A DNA stretch of 64,000 bases, from NCBI GenBank assembly GCA_028281495.1, contig JANQJU010000044.1, positions 62,001-126,000 of the forward strand, written 5' to 3'. Position 1 is the stretch's first letter, and every line of letters starts with the position of its first letter. A program made the translations under genes and the position numbers. Positions 36,197 to 45,153 of this stretch are shown piece by piece. This DNA is from SAR324 cluster bacterium. Its GTDB lineage: Bacteria; SAR324; NAC60-12. Below the pieces are notes generated by a model. That model was not told the DNA's origin, ran no database searches, and was given only the letters and a program-made list of their open reading frames with translations.

Positions 36197-37011
36197 TGTA
36201 TGTGCCGCAGTTGGTCTACAGAAAGCTGGGTGGCTTCCGCAATTTGCTCCTGGCTCAACACACCCATTTTCAAAAGACGTTGGGCCGTTTCGTTTTTTTC
36301 TTTGAGTTGTCCTTTTTCTTCCAGATAGTCGCGCAGCATAGGGCCTCCTTCTTGGTAGGTGAGTTCCGTTTCAAGCCGTTCTAATTCATCGGCGGTGAGT
36401 TGAGCATAGTGATCAATATAATCGGCATATTTACAGAACTGGTCTTCCTCAACCAATTCGCGCAATTTGAGATAAGCTTGAGCTGTTCGGAACATCCGCT
36501 GCTCCGGAGGAAAATCGAGTAAAGGAGTTAGGATATGGAGCACCGGATTGTGGCTCTCTTGAATTGAGTTGACCGTGATCTCCTTCAACTTCACTTTGTG
36601 GTAACGGAAGTTCAAACAGGCTTCTGTGAACCATTGATTTTGCAATTGCCGATCAACATCTTTGCGCCATTTCGTGTCATCTGTGAAAATCACTACAGGA
36701 ATGACAGCGGTGCCTGCAAAAGCTTCGATTGCTTCCAACGTGTCGTGAGCCACTTGATGGATGTTGAATACGGACTTTGAACCACAATGGGCAATCAACA
36801 CGATCAACGTACGCCTGCGGGCAAAGGTATAACGAACGGGAAAATCCAATTCGCGCCCTGGCCTCCGCAACAGGCCCTGTGGCATGCTTTGCCGAGGAAA
36901 AGCTACTTTGCAGATAGGCCCCCAAAGTTTCTCAGCAAGAGGCACCAGCCACCTCAAAAAATGTTCAGGAAAATCTAAGATGATTTCCTGAAAATCCACA
37001 TCATTATTCAT
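36178..37011 (-). CDS. Rpn/PDDEXK-like protein with a degenerate active site
   Basis: About 277 residues. The N-terminus FQEIILDFPEHFLRWLVP and the core GRELDFPVRYTF...LIVLIAHCGSKSVFNIHQVAHDTLEAI belong to an Rpn-like family in which I expect a Glu at the position of Ala in LIAHCG. The catalytic Asp (ELDF) remains but the Glu is lost, so nuclease activity is doubtful. The C-terminal part (LLKMGVLSQEQIAEATQLSVDQL) is a helix-turn-helix-like tail common in this family. The start may be 37011 or 37017; AAAGGA spacing favours 37011. Confidence 0.78.
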   Translation of the reverse strand: MNNDVDFQEIILDFPEHFLRWLVPLAEKLWGPICKVAFPRQSMPQGLLRRPGRELDFPVRYTFARRRTLIVLIAHCGSKSVFNIHQVAHDTLEAIEAFAGTAVIPVVIFTDDTKWRKDVDRQLQNQWFTEACLNFRYHKVKLKEITVNSIQESHNPVLHILTPLLDFPPEQRMFRTAQAYLKLRELVEEDQFCKYADYIDHYAQLTADELERLETELTYQEGGPMLRDYLEEKGQLKEKNETAQRLLKMGVLSQEQIAEATQLSVDQLRHIQSQHKI

Positions 37012-37138
37012 ATTCATTCCTTTCAATTAGGGTTTATGGATTAGAATCCATCTCCAGTGTGGCAAGGTCTGAAAAGAATTTGCACAGTGAAGCATTTCAC
37101 TAACGTTAAACCCTAGTAAAAACCTCAAGGAGGGCAAA

Positions 37139-38110
37139 ATGACAGGCTTCACCTCAACCATCCGTAATGAAAAAAATATCCAAGGGCAGGGTCCAAATGG
37201 CGGGGCAGGACTCGCGTTTTCTGCCGATGGATCGTTATTAGCCGTGGGAGAAAGCAACGGCCTCTTAAGCCTCTGGGACGTCCAAGCAACACGCCGCCGA
37301 TGGCAAATCACGTTGCCCGGCTCCGTCACCGTGTGGGATCTCTCGATTTCCCCGGATGGCCAATCTATTGCTGCTACCACTCCGGTTCTCGGTGCATGGA
37401 TCGGCAAATTGGACTCGGGAGAATTGGTCTCGCAATGCGGAGGGTATGTGTCTATCGATGGCGTCGCGTGGTCCCCCGATGGCACTTTACTCGCGATGGT
37501 GGGGGTGCAAGGGGTGAGTGTCTGGGAACCGATTTCGAAAGCATGCCGGTGGACCCACGAGTTTTACGGCATGGATGTGGCGTGGTCACCCGATGGTCAG
37601 TACCTCGCTGTATTGGGAAAAACCGATATTGCCATCTTCGAAGCAACCACCGGAGCGTGTTGGCAATCTGGGGAAATTCCAGGAGCCGACCTCCGAACCA
37701 TTCAATGGTCCCCCGGTGGACAAACCGTTGCCTTTGGAGTGAACCATTCAATTTGCCTGTGGAGTCCCTTCGAGAAATCATCCCCTTGGGCTTCGACCAT
37801 CCCTCTCTCGCAGCAGTTTGCTGCCGATACCCCACTCCCCGACCTCGCAGGGAACCTAGCCACGTTTTCTTCTCAGCCCCATCAATCTCCGGTTCAGTGT
37901 GTGGCTTGGTCACCGGATGGAAAGTGGTTCCTTTCTGGAGACTCCGGAGAACCGAACCAATCGGGTCAAATCTGTATTTGGGATATGGCCAACGGAACCG
38001 TCTCTGCCTCACTCCCCATTAAAGAAAATATCCGACGCTTGCAATGGTCCCCGCAAGGAACCGGCTTCGTGTCGGCTCATGCCAACAGCCTATTTCGAAT
38101 GTGGTCATGA
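37139..38110 (+). CDS. Cytoplasmic WD40-repeat protein
   Basis: A 323-residue protein built almost wholly of WD40-like blades, with the SPDG hairpin recurring (FSADGSLLAVG, ISPDGQSIAA, WSPDGTLLAM, WSPDGQYLAV, WSPGGQTVAF, WSPDGKWFLS, WSPQGTGFVS): seven blades, enough for one propeller. There is no signal peptide or extra domain, so it is probably a cytoplasmic interaction scaffold. AAGGAGG precedes the ATG. Nothing in the neighbourhood identifies its partner. Confidence 0.88.
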   Translation: MTGFTSTIRNEKNIQGQGPNGGAGLAFSADGSLLAVGESNGLLSLWDVQATRRRWQITLPGSVTVWDLSISPDGQSIAATTPVLGAWIGKLDSGELVSQCGGYVSIDGVAWSPDGTLLAMVGVQGVSVWEPISKACRWTHEFYGMDVAWSPDGQYLAVLGKTDIAIFEATTGACWQSGEIPGADLRTIQWSPGGQTVAFGVNHSICLWSPFEKSSPWASTIPLSQQFAADTPLPDLAGNLATFSSQPHQSPVQCVAWSPDGKWFLSGDSGEPNQSGQICIWDMANGTVSASLPIKENIRRLQWSPQGTGFVSAHANSLFRMWS

Positions 38111-38154
38111 TTTAGTTTTCCAGGAAGGGAAAGCAGGAATGCGACTCAAACACC

Positions 38155-38218
38155 AGAAGCGACGAATCAGAAGCGACGAATCAGAAGTGATGAATCAAAA
38201 GCGATGAGTCAGAAGTGA
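38155..38218. repeat. About 4.5 tandem copies of a 14-bp unit
   Basis: AGAAGCGACGAATC occurs exactly at 38155-38168 and 38169-38182, then diverged at 38183-38196 and 38197-38210, with a partial copy to 38218. It lies downstream of the WD40 gene. The rest of the 38111-38413 spacer holds no gene. Confidence 0.88.
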
Positions 38219-38364
38219 CAATTGCATTCAAAGAGGATGAAACATGAAGATGGGAAATTTTGGCAGGGAGCATCCAGAAGAACGTTGCCTTCTCCGCAAT
38301 CAGCAACGTTCTCCTGGATTGTTTGAGAAAGGAGGCCCGCACCTCCTTTCATCGGGTCGTCTTG

Positions 38365-38452
38365 TTACTGCTCGTTACCGCTCGTTAGCATAGACCAGTT
38401 TGTATTCCGGCCATTATCGCTCGTTAGCATAGACCAGCTTGTATTCCGGCCA
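38365..38452. repeat. 39-bp tandem duplication of the end of the adjacent membrane-protein gene
   Basis: 38375-38413 and 38414-38452 match at 37 of 39 positions; a 10-base partial third copy sits at 38365-38374. The right copy holds the last 12 codons plus stop of the minus-strand gene. The left copy would encode the same residues (WPEYKLVYANER) and stop but lies beyond the real stop. Confidence 0.93.
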
Positions 38453-40636
38453 TTGTTTGCGGAGGTGATTTTTGAATAAGAAGTATTCCTCGCGGTTGAG
38501 AGCGTAGACGGTGATCCAGACATTTTCATCGTAAAAATGTTTGGTGGTCTTTTCCGATTCAATTTCGCGGTTGAAGCGGTCCAGGCTCATGACCTGACCT
38601 TCTGGAAATTCTTCAAACTCGCCTTTCTTTTCGTGAGTCCGGCGGTATACCCGAACGTTTTTCTTATCAATGGGTTGCACCACGCGGTACACTACCCCTT
38701 TGGACAAGATCAACCGATCTCCGATTTCCATATTGATGCCCGGTTTCTTCTCTTTTTTAGGCTTCGGCTTTTCGATTTTAGCGATCTGAGGCTTCGGCTT
38801 TTTGATTTTTTCCAAACGCACAGTCAGTTCGTTTTGCGACTTCACTTTCGCCAGATTGATGGTTTGCGGTTTGTAGTCGCGGGCCATCACATTGAGCTCC
38901 AGATCACGCGTTGGGCTGAACACCGTGTAATTGCCTTTGGCCTTCTGAGACACAAAACCAGCTGTACTGCTCACGCTGGCAGGAATCGTTTTCCCCTTTT
39001 CATCGACCACTTTCACAGGGATTGTGTGGGTGATCGAGGACATCGGATTCACCTTCAATTCATATTTCAAAGCCGTCGTTTCCGAAGCATTGGCCTTTGG
39101 CAGATCAAAAGTTTGGGTGATGTAACCTGGGGCGGCAATCATCACACGGTTGGCTTCGTCAGTACTGGTCAACACCGTTTTCCCGTCGTTTGCGGTCCGC
39201 GCGGTTTGAACCGTTTTACCACCCAGCAGAGAAACGACCGCACCTTCAATCGGTTTTTTGTTTTTGCGACTGCTCACTTCCACCGCATAGGCTTGTTGTG
39301 CCACAGCACGCATTTTCACCCAGTATTCTTGACGAGACGCGGGTTCCAAGGCCAACTTGCGAGATTGAAACCCCATCGCTTCCACGTTCAAGAAAAGCTT
39401 GTCGGCATTCGTGTAGACTCGGTACAGCCCTGTTTTTTCTTTTTGAATCGCTGCGTTGGCATCGGTTTGTAATAACGCAGACATGCGGGTTTTCGATTCA
39501 TCTCGGATGTGAACCACCAAGGAATGTTGGAATGGAGATTCGATGGTTTCGGGTTCGGCTTGTGGTTCTTCTTCCGGGGTTTCTTCAGGCTGAGCTTCGA
39601 GAGGTTCTTCTTCTACTGGCTGTTTGGTCAAATACACCTGATAGTGATTCTCTTCTTGACCATGATTCATCAATCGCAACATTTGGCTGTCATAACCCAC
39701 GGCATGAATCTGTACTAAATTTTCAGGGATGCGAGAAAACACTTGAAAGGTCCCCAAGGCACTTTTGATCACCGCACCTTGCTCGACCGCAATCGTGACG
39801 TCATCCACGGCTTTATGGGTCACCGCAGGAACAACGTCGCTCAGTGGAGCCGCCTCACTCAGTGGGGCCGCCTCACTTACCAGAGAGAGATCTCCTAAAT
39901 TTTCGGATCCTTCTAAGCTAGAAAGCTCAGCTCCGGTTTCGGCGTCATACACAGAGACTTGAAATTCGTAAGGCAGATTCAGATTTGCCTGTGGTTGCAA
40001 GACGACAATCGGACGATGTTCATCGTAGGCCACATCGAACCGTGCTTCATGATGGGGAGCCGAAATGCTGAACCGAAGGGGTTGCTCGTTGTTGGTGGCC
40101 GCTTCATTGATTGTGATTGGATACGTTTCCCGGGCGGCATCGTAGGTGAACGAGCGAACGGAAGCTTCTGAAGCCACAGTCACTACCGCATTGGTAATGG
40201 GTTTGTTGCTGGGATTGGTGATGGAAAGCTCTTTAATGGTTTGTACCAAAGGTTCCACATCGGTAACGGGTACAGGCTGCAACACAAAAGCTTTCTGATA
40301 CGGTGCTTTTTCAGAAGCTGCCTCTAACTGAAACTTCTGAGTGATATGATTTTCCGCAGCAATTGTGATTTCCGTTAAAGCTTCAGGTGAACGAAACCGA
40401 ACCGTTCCATCGGCATCCGTGTGAAACGACAGTTTTTTAGACATCCCATGCGGGGTGACAACAGCATTGACCACAGGTTGTTGGATCTCTTCACCCGTTT
40501 GTACGTTGAGTTGGTATTCGTATTTTCCCACATTGCTACTGGAACTGACCGCAAAAATGAGAAACAGAAAGCCCACAACTGCAACGGACTCTAGAATGAC
40601 CAGTAGTGTCGTGATGAGCGAACTTTGTTGTTTCAT
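38414..40636 (-). CDS. Single-pass membrane protein with multiple beta-rich periplasmic domains
   Basis: A 740-residue protein with one N-terminal membrane helix (about residues 8-31). A series of carboxypeptidase-regulatory/Ig-like beta domains follows, each with a pattern like ITNAVVTVAS, IEGAVVSLLGG or IPASVSSTAG leading to GYITQTFDL-type ends. A Glu/Pro-rich linker (about 345-375) and a Lys/Pro-rich linker (about 625-645) separate blocks. The last 100 residues form a distinct domain (GDRLILSKGVVYRVVQP...HFYDENVWITVYALN). The architecture recalls GldM/PorM: one TM helix plus stacked periplasmic domains. It is 36 bases downstream of the four-TM protein. An 18-bp in-frame repeat encodes SEAAPL twice. 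Confidence 0.8.
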   Translation of the reverse strand: MKQQSSLITTLLVILESVAVVGFLFLIFAVSSSSNVGKYEYQLNVQTGEEIQQPVVNAVVTPHGMSKKLSFHTDADGTVRFRSPEALTEITIAAENHITQKFQLEAASEKAPYQKAFVLQPVPVTDVEPLVQTIKELSITNPSNKPITNAVVTVASEASVRSFTYDAARETYPITINEAATNNEQPLRFSISAPHHEARFDVAYDEHRPIVVLQPQANLNLPYEFQVSVYDAETGAELSSLEGSENLGDLSLVSEAAPLSEAAPLSDVVPAVTHKAVDDVTIAVEQGAVIKSALGTFQVFSRIPENLVQIHAVGYDSQMLRLMNHGQEENHYQVYLTKQPVEEEPLEAQPEETPEEEPQAEPETIESPFQHSLVVHIRDESKTRMSALLQTDANAAIQKEKTGLYRVYTNADKLFLNVEAMGFQSRKLALEPASRQEYWVKMRAVAQQAYAVEVSSRKNKKPIEGAVVSLLGGKTVQTARTANDGKTVLTSTDEANRVMIAAPGYITQTFDLPKANASETTALKYELKVNPMSSITHTIPVKVVDEKGKTIPASVSSTAGFVSQKAKGNYTVFSPTRDLELNVMARDYKPQTINLAKVKSQNELTVRLEKIKKPKPQIAKIEKPKPKKEKKPGINMEIGDRLILSKGVVYRVVQPIDKKNVRVYRRTHEKKGEFEEFPEGQVMSLDRFNREIESEKTTKHFYDENVWITVYALNREEYFLFKNHLRKQWPEYKLVYANER

Positions 40637-40672
40637 GGCAGACCTCGTTGAGTGAATGATGGATAAACGGCA

Positions 40673-41230
40673 CTAGGCGGATTTTCGTTCAACAACACGA
40701 GTGGGATGCAATGCTTGTTGCAACCCTTGACTCACGCCCTCGGCAATGCCTTGAGCGACTGCACGCGAAACTGTTTCGGAAATCTGACTTTCCAACAACG
40801 CGAGATCTTTATCGGTGGGCAATGGACGCATGACCCGTACATTGGCGGGCAATTCGTCGTCGCTTTCCTGAGAGGGATCGTTCATCAGTTGATTGACCTG
40901 TCCCAACAAATACCCAAACAAGCCTGCAACTAATGGAAGTCCGTAATGGAGGTTAGGAATTTCTCCGTTCTGGATGGCCATGAAAATGTCTTGGGCGGCC
41001 ATTCCAAACAACAACACCAGGTTGAGTACTAAGCCCAATAGCGCCGAAATGATCGTCATTCGACCTTGTTGGTAAACAGCAAAGAAGGCTCCCACGAGTC
41101 CGGTCACGGCTAACGGAATGGCATACCGCAATTCGGTCATGGCCAAATATCCGCTCACCCCTAGAATCACAATGAGATAAGAAAGAACGCTGATGCGTAT
41201 TGACATTGGGGATTGGTTGAAGTCTTTCAT
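40673..41230 (-). CDS. Four-TM inner-membrane protein with amphipathic cytoplasmic tail
   Basis: A 185-residue protein with four hydrophobic segments (about 10-30, 34-53, 58-78, 93-111), then an acidic stretch and a helix-rich tail (SQISETVSRAVAQGIAEGVSQGL). A Glu sits next to the membrane between helices one and two (MTELRYAIPL). I recognise no family. Its place directly before the single-TM periplasmic protein suggests they form a complex. The start at 41230 follows GGGAG; a 32-codon extension to 41326 is unlikely. Confidence 0.78.
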   Translation of the reverse strand: MKDFNQSPMSIRISVLSYLIVILGVSGYLAMTELRYAIPLAVTGLVGAFFAVYQQGRMTIISALLGLVLNLVLLFGMAAQDIFMAIQNGEIPNLHYGLPLVAGLFGYLLGQVNQLMNDPSQESDDELPANVRVMRPLPTDKDLALLESQISETVSRAVAQGIAEGVSQGLQQALHPTRVVERKSA

Positions 41231-41446
41231 GATCACTCCCTTACAAAAAAGATTACTAATGAATTGGCTGATGGCTGACATGAAATAGGAATGCAGAGAG
41301 CATGCCCGTGTGCCAAGCGAGGCCAAAATGCGGGAGTGAAATTAAAGATGCGAAAAGCAGGAAAGGATCGGGGCAATTCCAATGAAAATGGATCATTGCC
41401 CCTATTTGGGTGGATTGTTTCTAGACTCTAGTCGTGGCCAGAAGTG

Positions 41447-42805
41447 TTACTGGATCACGCCTTGGCCCCCCAATAAATCCAGCTCCAAGATCGAGGAGGT
41501 GATGTGGTCCGGAGTGGTGTACGTGCCATCCGGTTGCTTTGGTTTCAAAGCTTGCCGTTTGACGAGGGCCAATTTTGCCGCGTCATCGACTCGTTTGAGA
41601 GAAAACGAGAAATCAGGCTTTTCGTTGTAGCGCTTGCCATTGTGTTCGAAAAACACATTGAGCTTCTGTTGTCGCTTGAATTCTGCTTGCTGCAAGGCAA
41701 GGCGCAATTGATCCTCGTCTTGTCCCAGCTTCAGGGTGAAGAACTCGATTTCCATTCGGGCGGGTTTGTCTTTGATGCCACCGCGCCCCACGGTCAAGGC
41801 TTCTTGCTTGAAGTGGTATTGCACCGCGCCTTCCGATTTCAAAATCTCGGCGGTGCCACCTTTCTCAAACTTTCCTGTCACGATGCCTTCTCCGGTAAAC
41901 CGTCCCACCAACACCAAATTGCGGGAAGCGGTTTCTTCTTCAGAGGAAGCATCTTCATATTTCGCATCCACAAACTCTTCGTCTTGCGGTTCAAAGTACA
42001 GACGCACCAAATGTAACATCTGAATCGGACGCGTGGTCGTATCGCTCGGCAAGGCCACTTGAGGCCCTCCCGCTGAAGGGGGTTCATTGATCCATAGGTT
42101 TCGGTTGATGGTGGCGTTCAGTTCCTCACTGTCGCCCATCACCACACGCAATACTTTGGCATCTTCGCGATAAATCACAGTGGGACGATCAATGTTGCGA
42201 GGATCGACATGGAAATAGAACTTATCGTCGGGAGATTTGTTGCTCACGATTTCCAATGCCAAGTATTTGAAGCCTTCGTTTTGAAAACGGTTGCGGGCCA
42301 CTTCAGGAATTTCCACAGCATACCGAGTTTTGTTGGCAACCGCCCAACTATATACTGGCCGTTGGTCATACGTATCGACCGAACTGATCAACACCCGGCT
42401 GCCATCCAAACGGCCTTCAAAGCCACCGAACAGTTCAAAATGTTTTTCGTCGATTTCCATGATCTGACGAATGAGATCGGGGCGTACCCGGCCTTCTTGA
42501 AAAGGCAGAAAGGTCTGTTTGCCTCCGTCCAACAGCAGCATCGTGCCTTGGGTCACGGGATACGCCACCCATTCATCTTTTTTCTTGGCAGGGGCTACGA
42601 CCGCAGCCGCTGGTGCGGCCTTCGGCTGGGGACGTTTGGTCACCACTTTCTTTTTAGGATTCGCGGTACGCTTCGGAGCCGTGCGCGGAGCATCGCTTTC
42701 GGCAGACACAAAATTCGGCGTGCGACGTCGAATTTCTTTGCGTTCAGAACTGATACATCCTGCAAGCATAAGCAGGATTAGGGACAGAACTACCGTGTAT
42801 CGCAT
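41447..42805 (-). CDS. Lipoprotein of unknown function in the SUMF1-like locus
   Basis: A 452-residue protein with signal and lipobox LMLAGC (Cys about residue 17), a basic Pro/Ala/Lys-rich linker (about 25-75) that could span peptidoglycan, then a beta-rich body with no domain I know. An acidic segment (DAKYEDASSEEETAS) lies at about 275-290. It starts 47 bases after the SUMF1-like gene and is probably cotranscribed with it. Its function is inferred only from its neighbours. Confidence 0.8.
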   Translation of the reverse strand: MRYTVVLSLILLMLAGCISSERKEIRRRTPNFVSAESDAPRTAPKRTANPKKKVVTKRPQPKAAPAAAVVAPAKKKDEWVAYPVTQGTMLLLDGGKQTFLPFQEGRVRPDLIRQIMEIDEKHFELFGGFEGRLDGSRVLISSVDTYDQRPVYSWAVANKTRYAVEIPEVARNRFQNEGFKYLALEIVSNKSPDDKFYFHVDPRNIDRPTVIYREDAKVLRVVMGDSEELNATINRNLWINEPPSAGGPQVALPSDTTTRPIQMLHLVRLYFEPQDEEFVDAKYEDASSEEETASRNLVLVGRFTGEGIVTGKFEKGGTAEILKSEGAVQYHFKQEALTVGRGGIKDKPARMEIEFFTLKLGQDEDQLRLALQQAEFKRQQKLNVFFEHNGKRYNEKPDFSFSLKRVDDAAKLALVKRQALKPKQPDGTYTTPDHITSSILELDLLGGQGVIQ

Positions 42806-42851
42806 AACACTTCTCTTTCAATAGGGTTAATCGGGAGAATCGAATTCCATC

Positions 42852-43895
42852 TCATTTGACACTGATGCCACAACGGAACCCAATATTCAGCTTATGTTTT
42901 TCCGGATTCATGCGATTGCGATTGGTCACTCGAAGGTCTTCTTCCACAGAAGTCCAACCGCCTCCACGAATCACTTTCACCCCAGTTTTTTCATTGGCAT
43001 ACGGGTTTTTCACTTTTTGACCGGGGCTGGTGGTCGCATGATAAAACAATTCATTATACCAGTCGGCAACCCATTCCCAAACATTCCCTGACATATCATA
43101 CAGCCCATATCCATTGGGCGGAAACGATCCTACTGGTTCCGGACGGGTGCGGGTGACCTCTTCCGTTTTGAATACCGCACGGCCGACCGGTTCTTCATCT
43201 CCCCACGGATAGATGCCAGACTCCAACCCCCCCCGTGCTGCATATTCCCATTCGGCTTCGGTGGGTAGGCGTTTTCCATAATGACGGCAATAGTCCAGGG
43301 CTTGATACCACGTGATAGCAATGATCGGATATTCGGGATTGACGTTGAAGATCCACAAATCGTCTGCCTCTAATACCAGATAGTCCGGATGCAAACTCTG
43401 GACGAACTCTGCATCTTTTGCAGAAAGATACGCGGGTTCTTCGTCAGGATTCCCACTGGCCCAATTGAAGGGTCGATATCGAACGCTGTCGATGAGATCG
43501 CGGAACTCTCCGGTGGTCATGAGGCGGTCGTCAATTTGAATCTGAAACAAATCGGGTTCCTTGTAAAACAAGGGAACTTGATTCAGCAACGGGATGATTC
43601 CAGCACCATGCTTTGGGATCTCTTTTTTGGTTTCGGCAATAAAGCGTTGATAATCCGCCACCGTGACTTCGAACTGATCGATATAAAAATCGGTGAGCAA
43701 TACGGGATGCTCGGGGGTTTCGTCATCATGTTCATTGTTGCCCATGATAAACGTTCCCCCTTCCAGCAAAACCATCGGGCGGTCGTCATCCCCATAATAG
43801 ATATTGTCATCGTCTTGGGCAAAACCCAGGAAAGGTAAGAAGCTTATAAAGAACAGGATGCCGACCCGGCACAAAAACTGGAAACCATTCATCAT
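42852..43895 (-). CDS. Exported SUMF1/formylglycine-generating-enzyme fold protein lacking the catalytic Cys pair
   Basis: A 347-residue protein: a signal peptide ending near GFAQ, MVLLEGGTFIMGNNEHDDETPEH at the start of the FGE fold (spanning about 40-65), YPIIAITWYQALDYCRHYGKRLPTEAEWEYAARGG (about 190-225), GNVWEWVADWYN and a final GFRCG. The two redox cysteines of true formylglycine-generating enzymes, expected in the strand after RGGGW, are absent; that segment reads TSVEEDLRVTNRNR. An insertion of about 75 residues follows the first block. The fold is likely structural, as in GldJ/GldK. The start at 43895 follows GAGGTAG. Confidence 0.87.
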   Translation of the reverse strand: MMNGFQFLCRVGILFFISFLPFLGFAQDDDNIYYGDDDRPMVLLEGGTFIMGNNEHDDETPEHPVLLTDFYIDQFEVTVADYQRFIAETKKEIPKHGAGIIPLLNQVPLFYKEPDLFQIQIDDRLMTTGEFRDLIDSVRYRPFNWASGNPDEEPAYLSAKDAEFVQSLHPDYLVLEADDLWIFNVNPEYPIIAITWYQALDYCRHYGKRLPTEAEWEYAARGGLESGIYPWGDEEPVGRAVFKTEEVTRTRPEPVGSFPPNGYGLYDMSGNVWEWVADWYNELFYHATTSPGQKVKNPYANEKTGVKVIRGGGWTSVEEDLRVTNRNRMNPEKHKLNIGFRCGISVK

Positions 43896-44008
43896 TGCTA
43901 CCTCATCCACAAACATTCGGTTGATATTGATCCCCCATGAAATGCAAAGGATGTGCCCCTGTTCTTTCAGAAAAGCGGCCCCGTTCCGGGATTCCGATCA
44001 AAGGCAGG

Positions 44009-44554
44009 TTAGCCAGAAAGGCTAGCGAAGCGGGTTTGTTCCAACGCAAGTTCCATGTGGAAATGATTGTTTTTGGGAGTCCGGAAGGAAATCCGAATGC
44101 AAGGGGTTTCTTCTGCACTCGTGGACTTGAAAACCAAGCCAATGGGCTTGTTCACCGGGACCACCGCAGGAATCGTGGCATGGGCAATCAAGTCGTATTG
44201 GTTCTGTACATTGGTACGGGCGCGTCCAATGATATGGTTCGTCAACTCTCCCAATGAATTGACCACATCGTCGGCTTGGTGATGATGGGGAATATCGTCA
44301 TCTGGCATGCCCATCGCTTTCAACGAGGCCACGACCAATTCCAACGCGGTGGTTCCTGAAAAATTGAGCACCATCAGCCCACTGTAGTCCCCATCGAAGC
44401 TAACAAACGATCCGAGGTCCCCAGAAATTTGTACAGTGGGGATGAACTGTGCCGTTTTGGCAACGGTCACTTCTACGCTACAAAAACGCAAAATGATGTC
44501 ACGGGCAGCTTTGCTAAACAAATCCGCTACCAGCAAGATGGAGCTTTCTTCCAT
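44009..44554 (-). CDS. CheX-like protein (DUF3334 type)
   Basis: A 181-residue protein. The segment GSFVSFDGDYSGLMVLNFS, then a helix with GELTNHIIGRARTN, carries the E-x-x-N pair used by CheC/CheX/FliY phosphatases; the position four before the Glu is Asn instead of Asp/Ser. It may dephosphorylate a CheY-like regulator or be an inactive relative. AAGGAAGGG precedes the ATG at 44554. It is upstream of the SUMF1-like gene on the same strand with a gap of 113 bases. No other chemotaxis gene is in the window. Confidence 0.75.
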   Translation of the reverse strand: MEESSILLVADLFSKAARDIILRFCSVEVTVAKTAQFIPTVQISGDLGSFVSFDGDYSGLMVLNFSGTTALELVVASLKAMGMPDDDIPHHHQADDVVNSLGELTNHIIGRARTNVQNQYDLIAHATIPAVVPVNKPIGLVFKSTSAEETPCIRISFRTPKNNHFHMELALEQTRFASLSG

Positions 44555-44768
44555 ACCCTTCCTTTCTACCAAATTACATGCTTCGATACGTTCGCCTTTT
44601 TTGGAACACTACCGGCTCCTTATCGCTCCAGCCACCGCCTTGAAGGAAAGGCATTCTGAGGGATTTGATCTGCAACTGCGAAGTACCATGGCACATTCGT
44701 TTTTAAAAAATAGGTTTAACAATCGACAGAGTTAGGTTTCGTACAAGAGGTCAAAAAAGACAAGGCCT

Positions 44769-45098
44769 TCACACGTCGAAATCGGTACGAATTCTCTTAC
44801 GCCGACGCGGCTTGGCTAAGATGGCAGGAGACTGGGGAGTTTTGGTGGCTTTTCGCCGCCGAGGTGGCGGAACGGGACGGTCGTACCGCACATCTTCCAT
44901 CATCGGCCCCACGCCTTCATCACGAGTCTCTGTAGCCGATAAATTATAACGTGCAAACACCTCTTGAAATCGGGTTGGCCGCACCGAACGCACCGCTTCG
45001 ACCTTGTCCCGACCCGCTCCCGTATATTGCGGATAGAAGGTCGTCACACTGCGAGAAAACCAATCGATGGTTCGGCGAGGTTGCTTTTTAGAAGACAT
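44769..45098 (-). CDS. Small basic protein of unknown function
   Basis: 109 residues, with no family that I recognise. The N-terminal half contains IDWFSRSVTTFYPQYTGAG and an aromatic-rich FQEVFARYNLS. The C-terminal half is Pro/Arg/Lys-rich (PPPRRRKATK, KPRRRKRIRTDFDV) and likely disordered or nucleic-acid binding. A good ribosome site (GAGGAGT) supports it as a real gene. The flanking spacers are empty apart from a 15-bp tandem pair at 45124-45153. Confidence 0.6.
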   Translation of the reverse strand: MSSKKQPRRTIDWFSRSVTTFYPQYTGAGRDKVEAVRSVRPTRFQEVFARYNLSATETRDEGVGPMMEDVRYDRPVPPPRRRKATKTPQSPAILAKPRRRKRIRTDFDV

Positions 45099-45123
45099 CT
45101 AAAGACTCCTCAGTGAGTAATTC

Positions 45124-45153
45124 AATTTTTATAGAAAGAATTTTTATAGAAAG
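45124..45153. repeat. Two tandem copies of a 15-bp A/T-rich unit
   Basis: AATTTTTATAGAAAG occurs at 45124-45138 and 45139-45153 in the spacer before the ABC exporter operon. Confidence 0.8.

Noticed and set aside
38365..38562. Short serine/asparagine-rich minus-strand frame
   Set aside because: It is a shifted reading of the duplicated gene end; its repeats come from the 39-bp duplication.
38414..43895. A firm claim of type IX secretion genes
   Set aside because: Only architecture matches; I see no residue-level similarity to GldL/GldM, so it is kept as a hypothesis.
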